Source of the DNA: Portulaca oleracea
Taxonomy: Eukaryota > Streptophyta > Magnoliopsida > Caryophyllales > Portulacaceae
DNA: 64,000 nt
Direction: 5' to 3'
NCBI GenBank assembly: GCA_029582165.1
Contig: CM055877.1
Coordinates: 37,602,249-37,666,248, forward strand
The position numbers and the translations under genes were made by a program. Of the stretch, positions 23,540 to 34,464 are shown piece by piece (within the stretch, counting starts at the first letter, position 1; the number at the start of each line of letters is the position of its first letter). The notes beneath the pieces were generated by a model. That model had not been told where the DNA came from and ran no database searches. It saw nothing but the letters and a program-made list of their open reading frames with translations.

Positions 23540-25178
23540 TTATGTAAAGCATTCTCGATTACCTCGCTATTCACTAATCTCATATTCGCAGTAACTTTTA
23601 CCCACCCACCGCCTCAACTACCCCACCCCTTTTCTCTCCCAAAAAAACTCATTATGTAAAGGCGACAACCAATGTTCGGTTTCGCCGGTGGCTTTAGTCG
23701 GCCGGAGAACGAAACGGAAACAGAGGTGGTCTCACTGAGGTGGTGGATGGAATGATATGGTGTTGGCTCTGTTTACACAAGAGAAGTAGCTGGGGGTGGC
23801 CAAAATCCTTATCGAGGAAGCCTCGTAATCTCCCTCTTTCTATTCAAAAACAGTATAGAAATGTTTGAAATTGAAGCAATTAAAGTTTCAAAGAAACCAT
23901 TAACACATCCTAATACCAATGCCAGTAGATTATTGCGTTAATACCTTGCATGTCCTCTCTCTATTGTCTCTCTCCTTGTCATCTAATTATCTGGTTTTTG
24001 CTTTGGTTCCGAAAACTTTGATATGGGTATTGTTAAATTGGTTTGTAATGGAGCTAGTTATCAAGTTATTAGTGGTAGATGATGATGGAACACAGTAGCC
24101 CTAAAAAAATGGTTAATGAATATAGAGGGAGAAGGAGAAAGATGAAGTTCATCCCAAAATTAAAAGGTTTGTTATGAACGCCAAAATAACAATGTAGTGG
24201 AAAATGACGGTGATGAATTGAAAGCAAATAAGTGAGAGAGGGAGAAGAAGACAACTGCCATATTTTATATATTATATTTATAATTTAATAACTGTTATGG
24301 GGAGAGACCGTGCAAAACACAAAAAGGTTGTCACTACTTTTACTATAGAGTAAATGATTCTTCAGTTTATGATCCTTTTCTCCCTTTCTAATTCTCAGTT
24401 CTTTCCATAAAAGAGAACACCAAACCAGCGAGCAACATAATCATTGAACCAGTTATAAAGCATATTTTACTAATCTTTGCACGAGAACCTTCAACTTTTA
24501 TGAATTCGAACACTTAGGGAAAAAAAAAAAGAAGAAGCAAGCAACATACAATAAACATATAGACAAGCCCAAGACCCTCCTCAATTAGATTTATTTACTC
24601 ACGCATTTTCTCTCATAACCTCCCCCAAATCTACCGTAGTTGCTCTGTTTCTTTGACCATCAACAGCGCTACTACGACTCCTCCAACGTCGTTGGCCGTA
24701 CCAGATTGACGAGCTTCTTATAGATCTTCCTCTAGCCACTGTGGGAGTAGTTTTCTAGGATTTTAGTCTTTTGGTAATCGAAAGTCATCCACTACCTAAC
24801 ATTGTCGATTGATCGAATTTGAATTTGAGCATGAGCATCTTGTGGTTGAGCACTCATCATGGACGAAGGTACTCTATGTTATGATACTCCAGAGAATTTC
24901 AATTTGATGTTTTCTTAGGGCCATTATCAGTCTAATTTGTTTCTAAATTTGAGTTTCTATCAATTTGGCAGTTGATTGTATTAGACATTGTTGTTCTACT
25001 GATTTCTTTGGTGTTCTGATAGTGTAAAGCAATAGGTTTGGTGTTTAGGTTAGTCGTGTTGTCATTGGCTTTTTTGTGGCGTTGTTTTTGTTGAGATGAC
25101 ACTATGTTTTGTGATTGTGGTTCTCTGATGTTAGTGTAGCAGCGTTTAGCATTTGTTGGTTGATTGTATCTCCACTCT
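23540..25178. other. Intergenic; no gene recognised
   Basis: Contains GC-richer pieces near 23690-23790 and UTR-like sequence at 24640-25170 leading into the TPR-like pseudogene, possibly its old 5' UTR or intron. No confident exon. Confidence 0.3.
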
Positions 25179-25846
25179 ATGATTCCCGAAGAAGGTTTGG
25201 CGGATCTTATTTATGATTATCTTAAGTTTGGTTATGATGTCAAAGTTTTTGATTGGATGTTTAGTGGCAACACTCCATACCTTAAGGCTAAAGATTTAAC
25301 AAAGCAAGGGAACAAGCTTTATAAACAACTATAGTTTCTCGAGGCTATTTTGTTGTATGAAAAAGCTTTAAGAATCTTTTATGCAGCCCTATCGAATATT
25401 TTGGAAGAGGCAGATATAAATGAAGACTTTGGAATTGCCTTAGATAAGGTTTTCATGTTCTACTCTCATGTTTATAAGGTCTACGAGAAGAATGTTTAAG
25501 CTTTGTTCAACGAGCTAAGACGTATGATGCTAAAAATATTTTACGTATCCCAAATAATATGGAGGTGGAGGCTTAATAAATTGGAAAAGAAGTTTAACAT
25601 ATTATCTCATGATGCTAATAGCAATGCGAAAAATGAACAAATTATCTTGGTAAATGAAGCAAGGTTTCACAACATGGAGGAAAGGGATCCCGCATTCGAT
25701 TTAGAAAAATCGAGTGATTGGTTGTCAACTTTGTTACTCATGAATGATAAGGAAAGTGTGCATCTTGACGGAGATTCTGAAAGTGACAGTGCAAATGAGG
25801 AGATTTGTGATGGGCTTGTTCTTCTACCATGTCGTTCGTCTGCATG
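25179..25846 (+). pseudogene. Broken TPR-like protein gene
   Basis: A frame from ATG at 25179 reads MIPEEGLADLIYDYLKFGYD..., then AKDLTKQGNKLYKQL, an in-frame TAG near 25335, FLEAILLYEKALRIF, ALSNILEEAD..., a TAA near 25498, and NELRRMMLKIF onward to a TGA at about 25845. The block around 25290-25380 has the spacing of a tetratricopeptide repeat (GN.LYK...EAI.LYEKAL). The two stops imply a pseudogene. The acidic C-terminus (DGDSESDSANEEICDG) is intact. Parent gene not identified. Confidence 0.4.
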
Positions 25847-26315
25847 AAGGACCTCTCCCAAGCTCAGGAGGGAATGGGTTTTTTCTAATTCGTCAACGAC
25901 TCTATTTCAAGAGTCAGAGATAACTATCATGCCATCCATGGAGGATATTGGATTGACCTTAGTCCTAGGAGATGTTCAATAAAATTGAATCATCCCAGGG
26001 GGAGCATCGTAGGGTGTACCATAAAATTGAAATTCTCTAAGAAAGGAGCTCAAAACCAATAACTATCCTTGACCCAACACACTTATGAAATGATCATTAT
26101 AGGAAAGTGTATTGATGTGTATAACCCAGCCAGTTTGAGTTACATGATAATTAGGAAAATGTCATCTCAACAGTCATATCAAGATCGAATGTTCGTGAGT
26201 AGACTTAAAGACGAAGAACCTCAACAAATGGTGCAATACACATTCAGGCTTCAGCAAGATGATTGCGAACCAAGTAAGGAGAATAGGGGTAGTAGGATAG
26301 CATCTCTAATAGGTC
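25847..26315 (+). other. Unassigned sequence with an 83-codon ORF
   Basis: An ATG frame at 26069-26320 (MTQHTYEMIIIGKCIDVYN...) is preceded by coding-like sequence from about 25930. No domain recognised. It could be the continuation of the TPR-like pseudogene or of a transposon. Confidence 0.2.
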
Positions 26316-26596
26316 TATAACACCCCAAGATATGGTTAAAGTGGGACTAAATGACTACTTATATCATCGAGATGCACCTTCCTTTTAGGAAACTCATCCT
26401 TTGAGAATTCCCCAATTAAATTTGCTTGGATGGGAGTAGTCTCAAGATAGGTGACCTCCTTGGAAGTTTCTCAAGTAGCATCTAAGCAAGGGTGAGGTGC
26501 GTTGGAAGGACCTGTGGTGATTTGTGAGGCCGCTCATCGACCCCTAAAGCGGTTATCGATAATGCCTGGGGCTCTAGAAGGGGTTAGGGCGTTATA
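26316..26596 (+). mobile_element. Cassandra solo LTR with 5S rRNA-like sequence
   Basis: The 281-bp unit starts TATAACACCCC and ends GGGCGTTATA, decayed from TGTAACACCC...GTTACA. It is flanked by perfect duplications AGGTC (26311-26315, 26597-26601). Inside, 26404-26480 tracks plant 5S rRNA: the TGCTTGG...GAGTAGT..., AGATAGGTGACCTCCTTGG and AAGT blocks match the 3' half, including the internal RNA polymerase III control region. This is the hallmark of Cassandra TRIM LTRs. It is not a functional 5S gene, since the 5' half is unrecognisable. Confidence 0.85.
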
Positions 26597-26601
26597 AGGT
26601 C

Positions 26602-27067
26602 AAAATAAAAGGAAAATGAGTTTGCTTGCCTTTAAAAAATTCAACTTTTTCCAAAGACATCATCTCTGAGTACCTGTAAGGATCACATAATTCTAAGACC
26701 TACACAAGCAAAGGTGCATGGGCTAGCAGGTGCAAGAGCATAAGGAAGTGAGTATGTAGACCTCATGGATCCTTAGCCAAGAGGAATAAGTGTCTACTAG
26801 ACGATGTCCATGGCAACCATAAGAGGAGTAAAATTTGTCCTAGTACTTGTTATATTTGTGATAATATTTCTATCTTTGCAGGAGTTTACAAGAGCCCTAT
26901 GTATACACCTGTTAGTTTAGTTCGGTCACGTAGGTCCAACCCCCAATTTAGCCTTTCAGGTTAGAAAAATTCGGTTGGTGTTGTCTTTTATATTTGCTGT
27001 TGAAATGAATCCTTTGCCGAAAAAATAAACATAGCAAAACGTATACTAAAAAAAAAAAAAGAGAAGC
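26602..27067. other. Intergenic; no gene recognised
   Basis: No supported exon, inverted repeat or LTR end was found here. An A-run lies at about 27047-27062. Confidence 0.3.
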
Positions 27068-27345
27068 CTAGGGTGTAATTAAAGTGCTTGCTTTTGATAA
27101 TTTAAACTTCCTCACCAACTTATATGCTTGAATTACCCGCTGTTGTGGAGCCTTACGAAGGCAACATTGTATGAAGGATCTTACTAGCTTCGTGATAAAC
27201 TTGACCCTTGTATAACACAATCTCCATTCCTTCTCGGTGTCCTTGACAAACTCAACTGCTTGAATGGAATTTGTATAAATCATCACATTGTCGTATCCAT
27301 GATCCCTAGCAGGAACGAAGTCAATCCTTAATGTCAAGGGGGCAA
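27068..27345 (-). pseudogene. RNase H-like (RVT_3) fragment
   Basis: The minus-strand frame reads VPARDHGYDNVMIYTNSIQAV then VKDTEKEW, LCYTRVKFITKLVRSF, and a decayed C-terminal block. This follows plant RVT_3 RNase H domains, where A..RGYDNV.VETDS.QAV is the usual motif. The acidic residue after the second strand is Asn here (YTNS), so the active site is damaged. It is likely a relic of a LINE or related gene. Confidence 0.5.
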
Positions 27346-27519
27346 AAATATTAACTAAATATATGAAAAGATGTGAAGGGGTTGGAAAAATAAAAATTTA
27401 ATGAAATAATGATAAATTGACAGTATGAAACAACAAACTATAAAAGCAAAAATTTTAATAAGTAAAAAAAAATAAAAGACTATACAATAGATATGGAAGG
27501 ATATGATTCTATTTATGTT

Positions 27520-28454
27520 TGTAAACACAAATTTCGAGTCCAAAATTTAATAAGACAGAAAATTGAGAAACAAATTAATTTGTATTAATGTTTAAATGTA
27601 TGCGGGTACAATCTCTGTATTAAATACAATGAAGTAGTCATCTGATTCAATCTCCTGAAACTTGGGTGAGCCGAGGCCACGGACGCTTGATCTCGATCAC
27701 AAAGGCAAGTTTAGCTGAAGAAATCTTGCAAGAGTTCTTGAGCTGAAGGTCTTGAACGTTGACCTTGCTTGGTAGCTGAAGATCTTGAGCAGTAGTTCTT
27801 CAGATTCTTGGATGCGAGGGCTTGAGTGCTTGGTCTCGATCGATGAACCAGACGAAGAAGATGACTGCGGTCCAGGATGCGGAGAACAAAAGTTGTTGAA
27901 CTTACAGGCGTTGGTCCTTAGCGCTTGATAGCTAGAGGTCACTTATAGTTCGATATTCTGAAGGCTTTACAGGTCTTGTCGAAGAGCTCTGTAGCAATTC
28001 GTGATTAAGATGTGCTGAAGACTTGGATACTCGATCTTGAGCTTCTGCAGACTTCGATCCCTAACACTTGGAAGCTGGAGGCCGTTGACAGTTTGATCTC
28101 CTCGGGTCTCTGGATGCTGACTGCCGAATCTCCGGAGGGGTTCAAAATGAAGGGGGAGGATCCTTATTTATAGGATCCGGAGGCCTTGCCCCTAGGGTTT
28201 GAGTTGCGCTTTGGACCTGGGCCCAAGTTAATTAATCATTCCTTTAATTTTAAATAAATAATTAATTAATATTTTCCACATCATATTTGACACGTGTCAC
28301 GTTATTATTGGCCAGAATGTATTTCCATTTAAAATTTAATTCAATGGACCGTCGTAGTTAATTTGACATGTAACAGATAATAATTGGCCGAATAAATTTA
28401 ATTTCTTTTCCACGTGTCATTTTTTAATTGGTCGACAAATTTTTGCCTCCTACA
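27520..28454 (-). repeat. Left (3') LTR of the Tat-like element
   Basis: A 935-bp LTR; minus-strand TATA box (TATAAATA) at 28165-28172. It matches the split right LTR throughout, with scattered substitutions. Confidence 0.85.
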
Positions 28455-28466
28455 GATGCCCCTTTC
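28455..28466 (-). other. Polypurine tract of the Tat-like element
   Basis: Minus-strand GAAAGGGGCATC directly abuts the 3' LTR start TGTAGG, the usual place for plus-strand DNA priming. Confidence 0.7.
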
Positions 28467-28859
28467 AAGAGTCGGTCGCCAATTTTGAATGTTTGAAGCG
28501 GTTGAGTCTCGAATATAATTTGTATTTAGCGGGCATACTATTGTGCCTAAATTTCAGCTAGGCCAAACGGAGCGCGTCGCTAATTTGAAGGACGAGGATG
28601 TCATCTTGGAGCAGAATTTAACCAACACGACTAGGATGCCCCCACATTGCATGCTTGAATGAAGTTGTCAACCAACCTGAGTATCCTATTGATGGTGCTG
28701 ACTTGAAGCAAACCACTAACATGAAGATCTTGGCAAGCCAAAATGCGGCTTGAAAGCCCAAAATTTTGATGATTTGGAAGTTGATCCATTTTTTTTCCAC
28801 TTTTGACTTGAGAGTCTTTGTTGTGATGACGTAAAAGTCTTTAACCTTGTTGACTTTGG

Positions 28860-29940
28860 AGTCTTGCACGAGTGAGCTATGAACTATACTGGCTTAAGAG
28901 TCTCTCTTATTAATTTATGAGTCTTTATCTATCTTGACTTGGGTGTCCTTCATCCTGTTGTATGAGTCTTTAACTTTCTTGACTTGGGAGTCCTGCATTC
29001 TATTGACTTGTGAGTCATTGAATTTTGCTAGCGTATGAGTCATTCATTTTGACTTGGGAGTCGTGAACTCATGAATCATTTATCGCGGGTGACTTGGGAG
29101 TATTTTCTTTGTGGACCTAGGAGTGATTGCTTTTCTTCACCTTAAAATTTGATTTTGATGACTTGGTAGTCTTGAATTTGGCTGACTTGGGAGTCATCAA
29201 TTTATTTGACTTGGAAGTCGATTGGTCTGATGACTTAAGAGTCTAAAGTTTGTTGACTTGAAAGTCTTTAATTTTTGTTAACTTGGAAATCGGTGAATTT
29301 AGTGACTTGAGAGTCTTGAAATTTGTTGATTTGAGAGTCTTGAATTTTTGCTGACTTGCAAATCTTGTAGATTGTTGACTTGGAAGTCATTGTATTTTTT
29401 TTCTTGACTTTTGAGTCTTTCATTTTGTTGATTTAAATTTGGATGACTTGTGAATCTTTGGCTTGAAAGTTTTGAATTTCGACTTGGGAGTCTTTAACTT
29501 TGGTGAGTTGAGAGTTTAACTTGAAAGTCTTGGGTTTGGACTTTTATGAGTTTCGTGATGATGACTTGGAAGTCTTGGATTTTGACTTGGGAGTCTTCAC
29601 TTTTGGTGGCTTGAGAGTCTTTTTCTTGAAAATTTGGGATTTAGAATTCTTTGGTGTTGATGACTTGGAAGTCTTGGATTTTAACTTGGGAATTTTTAAT
29701 TTGTGGATGACTTGGAAGTCTTGAATTTTGACTTGTGAGTCTTTTTTTTTTTGTGGATGACTTGGAAGTCTTGAATTTTTAGACTTGTGAGTCTTTATGT
29801 GGATGACTTAAAAGTCTTTAATTTTGACTTGTGAGTCTTGATTTGGATTACTTGGAAGTCTTGAATTTTTTTGACTTGTGAGTCTTGATTTGGATGACTT
29901 GGAAGTCTTGAATCTTTTGACTTGTGAGTCTTTTTTTTTT
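28860..29940. repeat. Tandem array of GACTTGGAAGTC-type imperfect palindromes
   Basis: About 40 copies of a 20-35-bp unit, each with a core such as GACTTGGGAGTC, GACTTGGAAGTC or GACTTGTGAGTC followed by a T-rich spacer (TTGAATTTT). The core arms (GACTT / AAGTC) are inverted repeats. The right half is more regular: alternating GACTTGGAAGTC and GACTTGTGAGTC cores form a higher-order unit of roughly 50-60 bp. It lies just 3' of gag in the element's own sense. Confidence 0.85.
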
Positions 29941-31160
29941 TACTTGACTTGAAAACTTGCAATAAGTTCAATCGGGTCGCTCTCGTCTTCATCAAACACG
30001 ATCTTGCCTTCGTTTTTAAGCCTCATCACAAGCTCCTTAAAAGTTAAACACTTCTCCAACGGATGGCTAATGATCCTATGGTACTTACAGTGTTTAGGGT
30101 CATTTATGCTTCCGACTTCATTTGGACGCTTTGACTCTGGAAGTTTAATAATTCCTTTTTTATCAAGTATTTTAGGTGCATCACCGTCACAAAAAGGATA
30201 TTCTTTCTCTTCAAAAATCATGGATGAAGGAATTCCTTTTGATGTGCCCCCGAGTGAAGTTTGTTTCTCCTTGACACTTGGTCTTCTTGCATCATGTTTG
30301 AAAATTGTGGGCTTCATGTCATGTGTCCGCATTACCAAGTCCTGAAAGGTTTTTGGCTTAGCTATCTTAAGGACGTAGAGCAAATCCCAGTGCATACCTT
30401 AAGCGTACATATCGACGGTCGAGGCTTCTGTGAGGCGATCCTTGCATTCGAGACTAAGGGACCTCCAATGATGAATGTATACAAGAACTGGCTCACCATA
30501 CCACTGTTTAGTGTTTGTCAACTCTATCATGCCGACGACTCCTTGAGTGCTGTAGAACCTGTTGAAAAACTCTTTCTCCATTTGTTCCCAACTATTGATT
30601 GATTCAGGCTCTAGATCAGTATACTAGTTTAATGCGATCCCTTTCAAGGAGCGAACGAACTGTTTCACTAGTCAGTCTCCTTCTATGCCAGCATTGCTAC
30701 AAGTTTAGATGAAATGAGCGATGTGCTGTTTAGGATTACCCTTCCCATCAAATTGATTTAATTTTGGGGGTTGATATCCTTGCGGCATTCGAAGGGCGTC
30801 GATCCTCTTCGTGTATGGCTTTGTGTACAAGTGAGTCTTCTTTGATCCCTCTTCGAGTTGAGCTTGCACTGTATTTGCCACCAAGTTTTGAAACTGCTCC
30901 ACAATGAGTGATTCTAAAGATGAGTTACTCTTCTTGTCTTCCCTATCGCCATCACCCTTGGAAGACTCTCTATCATATTCCTCTTTGTCTGAATATTCAT
31001 CAGAGTCTTTATACGGGCGCATCTCTGTCTTCTTCATCAGTTTCGCGATCTGCTCACATTGTTCACTGATCTTTTTGTCTTTCTATTCACTTTCCCTGGC
31101 GAGCCTGCTTAGCATAGCCTCATGTTCAGCTATCTTTTCTTCCATGTTGACAGCCATCAT
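29937..31160 (-). pseudogene. Degenerate Ty3-type gag
   Basis: From ATG at 31160 the frame reads MMAVNMEEKIAEHEAMLSRL, with a coiled-coil-like start, an acidic/serine stretch (SDEYSDKEEYDRESSKGDG), then PPKLNQFDGKGNPKQHIAHF and SWEQMEKEFFNRFYSTQ, which fit the Retrotrans_gag domain of Ty3 elements. Downstream come a KTFQDLVMRTHDMKP block and, near the C-terminus, CKYHRIISHPLEKC, a form of the CxxH...H...C motif in Tat gag proteins. At least three in-frame stops (after SRLARESE, HFI and DMYA) make it dead. It ends at the tandem array instead of continuing into pol. Confidence 0.75.
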
Positions 31161-31219
31161 GCCGCTTGAATCGAAGGTCGAATTTGAATTCTTGGAGAAA
31201 GAGATGAGAGGCAAAGATA

Positions 31220-31238
31220 TCCCACCGGGCGTGCCAAA
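31220..31238 (-). other. Primer-binding-site candidate of the Tat-like element
   Basis: Minus-strand TTGGCACGCCCGGTGGGA lies 2 bases from the 5' LTR end GTTTACA. Its position and TGG start fit a primer-binding site; the tRNA is not identified. Confidence 0.55.
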
Positions 31239-31240
31239 TT

Positions 31241-31391
31241 TGTAAACACAAATTTCGAGTCTAAAATTTAATAAGACAGGAAATTGAGAAACAAATCAAT
31301 TTATATTAATATTTGAATGTATGCGGGTATAATCTCTTTATTAAATACAATGAAGTAGTCCTCTGATTCGATCTCCTAAAACTTGGGTGAG
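31241..31391 (-). repeat. Right (5') LTR of the Tat-like element, part 1
   Basis: 151 bp matching the left LTR from its 27520 end. It is interrupted after GTGAG (31387-31391) by the nested solo LTR and resumes at 34465. Confidence 0.85.
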
Positions 31392-34300
31392 TGTGGACAT
31401 TTTTCCTCGCCGTTCGGGCTTCCGAACGTCCACGTTGGATTGGGGGTTGTGATTTGGTGATTTGTGCTGGGGTTTAACCTTTGAAAAACTCTTTAAGGAA
31501 ATCAAGCTTACATTTCATGAATAATATTTCGTAAAATTACTTTCCCTTTACTTAGGCATTTTATGAGTCATCGAATTAAATCTTTAAGAGCGAACATCCA
31601 CTTGTTCCAAACTCTTCTAAATTTAACCCAATTTGCTCATTTAAATGTTAGGCTCGGAAGAAAGCAATTTATGCAAATATTATTTAGAAATATAAGAAAG
31701 AAAACCCCTAAAGTTGCATCGATACATTGTAAAACCGTAGTTTATGCAATCCTCGATGTATTTTAGTTCGAAATGGGAGTCGCCATCCGACTTTTTAAGG
31801 GAAAAACCAAGACAAAACCAAAAGGAAAATGAAGAAAGACTCCGCCTACGAAACCCAAGAATGGACCCGGGGGTAAGGCTACGAACTCTAAAAGTAAACT
31901 TTAAGAGTTCGCCTCTCACAAAAGGAAATACTCTACTAAAAGTTTTAAATGTGCTTTTGACAAAGTTTGGAAGACAAAAAATGAATACTTTATAGAATTA
32001 TTTCATTGAACATGCAAAAGAATAAAAGAAAGAAAGGTACATAATATACAACACATTATTTACATAAGGAAGAAATAATTAAAAACTTACATTGTGACCT
32101 TTTAGGGAAGCCTTGCCTAGCCTTTGTAGAAGCCTTTTTGGATGCCTTTAAAAGCCTTGAATACTCCTCTTGAAGATGCCAAAATGGTGCTAAAAGTGGA
32201 TGGAGAAAAGTATGGAAAAGGGATGAGAAAAGGGATAGGGAAAAGCTCTTTTTATGGTATTTTGGGTAGTAGAAAAATTAGGTTTTTTGTGGAGTTTTTA
32301 GGGTTTTATAGAAGGATAATGGAAGGAAGATGAGAATGGAGATAAGAGAACTTAAAGAAGTGGAGAAATGGAGATAATGGTGGTAGGAAAAGAAGCTCTT
32401 TTTGGTGGGTTTTTAGGATAGTTTTATGGTGTTTTTGGGAGGTTTTATAGGAGATTTATGTAAAGATAAGGGAGGAGAGGATAAGAGTTGGGATTAGAGG
32501 ATTGAAGAAGATAGAAGAATGGATATTATTATGGTAAGAATGTGGTATAAAAGATGATAATGTTGAAGCCTAAGAGGGGGGTGAAGTTCACAATTAAGAT
32601 CTACACACTAGGTAAGGACGTTAGAGCAAACTTCATTGTTTCAAACTAAGGATCAAAGCACAGTGTAACTGAAATACCTCATTAGATTTATAACAATCAA
32701 AGAACAAGTTACACATACAAAACAAAACAAGAAGTAACAGCCCGAAGGCAGTTACTGACAGGATCACTAACCAAGACTGAATGTCCTTGAGTCAGCTACA
32801 GATAAGGATCGTCGTAGGAAAAACCCTAGCGGCGATTTGGAACACGATGGATTACATTGAAGCACAAAGTCACACAACCTTAGTCCGTCAAGGCTCTGCT
32901 ACACACCATCTCTCCACCACATGTGGACACAACGAATGCTCACCAAGGTCCTTGGCTATACCTTCACCAGAGGTCCTTTACTGGCTACCTTCACCACCAA
33001 ACCATTGATTACACACTCGGAGAAATCCCACCGGATTTCTTACTCCGCGATTACTTCCGTGGAATCGCCTAAGTTCTCAATTCTTTAATCGTCCTTTTTA
33101 TAGAGGGCTTTGGATGCTTGAACTTGAGTCATTCCAACGGTAACTTGCCTTCATTGTTGATTCTTTCCATTTGTGTTTATGCTTCCTCAATCATCAATCA
33201 TCCAACGAATTCTTTCCTTTTGGTCTTGTATTTGATTGCACAATCCTCCTGATTTGTTTTCCTTATGCTTTCCTTATGATTTATATCTACAAATAAATCA
33301 CACAATCAGAATATATCCGAATATATATTATATAATCAGAATATATAATATAAGACAACTTCTCTTTTCCGGATTTTGGCTTTCATCAAAACCTGAGGTC
33401 CTTCGCGGATGCGCGGTGAAGGACCTTGACCCTGTCTTCAACAAATAGAAAAGGTGTAGGAAGAAAGGGATTTTTTGTGGGTTTTGGTGGTGTTTTAGGA
33501 TGTTTTTATGAGGATTTTATGTAAGAATGGTGGGGATATTATGAGAGTATGGATTAAGGGGTTTAAGAGGATGAAGATAAGGAGATTAGGATAATAAGAG
33601 AATGGTGGAAATGTGATAGGAAAAGAGTTGTAGAATGATGATACTAGAATAGAGATTAGAGAGATGATGAAAGAATGAGAGAGTGGATGAATGAGGGTGT
33701 AGGAGGGGAAGAATGAGTGAATGATTCAGTGAGTTTGGCTATAACAAGAGGGGGTATTTATAGGTGTAGCATAGGCTTAGAAGACATGCTCATACATGCA
33801 CATTCACACCCTCGAACTTGCGCAATTAACTGGCACAGACAACTAGGTGGCAAGGAGAGTGTTCTCGGTGGTCGATGGAGCTGGGAGACTGAATCTACGG
33901 TGTGGACAATGTGTAGGCCGACTGGCCTATGCAAAAGGGAGGGATGAACCTAATTTCCTTCATGCATTCTTGGACGGTGAGGGTTTGAATGGGATGTATT
34001 CGAAGTCAGTTGTTCACACTGGACGATGGAAGCTTATTTGATGTATATGGGATGTCTTTGAATGCTTTTGTGAGGCTTTGATCTTGAGACCTCGTGGTGG
34101 CATTTTGCATGTGATCTCTACTTAGCTTTTGCATGGTTAAATGAAGCTCAATTGCTTACGTAAAGATCATGCATGCAATAGGCTAGGAAATTCACATGTA
34201 ATTGTGCATGTGTGCTCGTCCGAACTTGGGCATGTTGAGTGCATGCGAGGAACTGTTTTGGCTCAGTTTTGGCTCGGCTTTGGCTTCCCTTAATTCCTAA

Positions 34301-34464
34301 TTGTCTAACTAAAAATACATAAAAATGAAGTAATAAAAATTACATCAAAAGTACATAAAATTTATGCTAAAATCTAGCTTATCGACTGACTTCTTTTTCT
34401 TCGTTTTTGCTTCGTATTTATATAGTTATGCTATATATCCATGTGCCAAAATCCGGTGTCTAAA
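31392..34464 (-). mobile_element. Nested Tat/Ogre-like solo LTR (itself interrupted)
   Basis: A 3073-bp insertion flanked by perfect 5-bp duplications GTGAG (31387-31391, 34465-34469). In minus sense it ends AAAAATGTCCACA, and its order of blocks follows the LTR at 1641-3415. Its TATAAATA box is at 33755-33762. It contains no primer-binding site, gag or pol, so it is a solo LTR left by LTR-LTR recombination. Its start TTTAGACACC has lost the canonical TG. Removing the solo LTR at 32561-33443 leaves about 2.19 kb. Confidence 0.8.
32561..33443. mobile_element. 883-bp solo LTR nested inside the solo LTR
   Basis: Starts TGTTGAAGCC and ends TCTTCAACA, a perfect 8-bp inverted end pair TGTTGAAG/CTTCAACA typical of LTRs. 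The sequence differs from the surrounding LTR, which resumes after it. The GAAGCCTAAGAGGGGGGTGAA-like start resembles copia/SIRE-type LTRs. The flanks GATAA and AATAG are not an exact duplication. No internal domain remains. Confidence 0.65.

Noticed and set aside
26404..26480. A 5S rRNA gene
   Set aside because: Only the 3' half matches, with many changes, and it lies within an LTR flanked by target duplications; it is part of Cassandra.
29521..29995. ORFs in the tandem array as genes
   Set aside because: They only reflect the repeat unit and have no domain or start context.
32556..33448. Target duplication for the innermost solo LTR
   Set aside because: GATAA versus AATAG is not a match; the call rests on the inverted ends alone.
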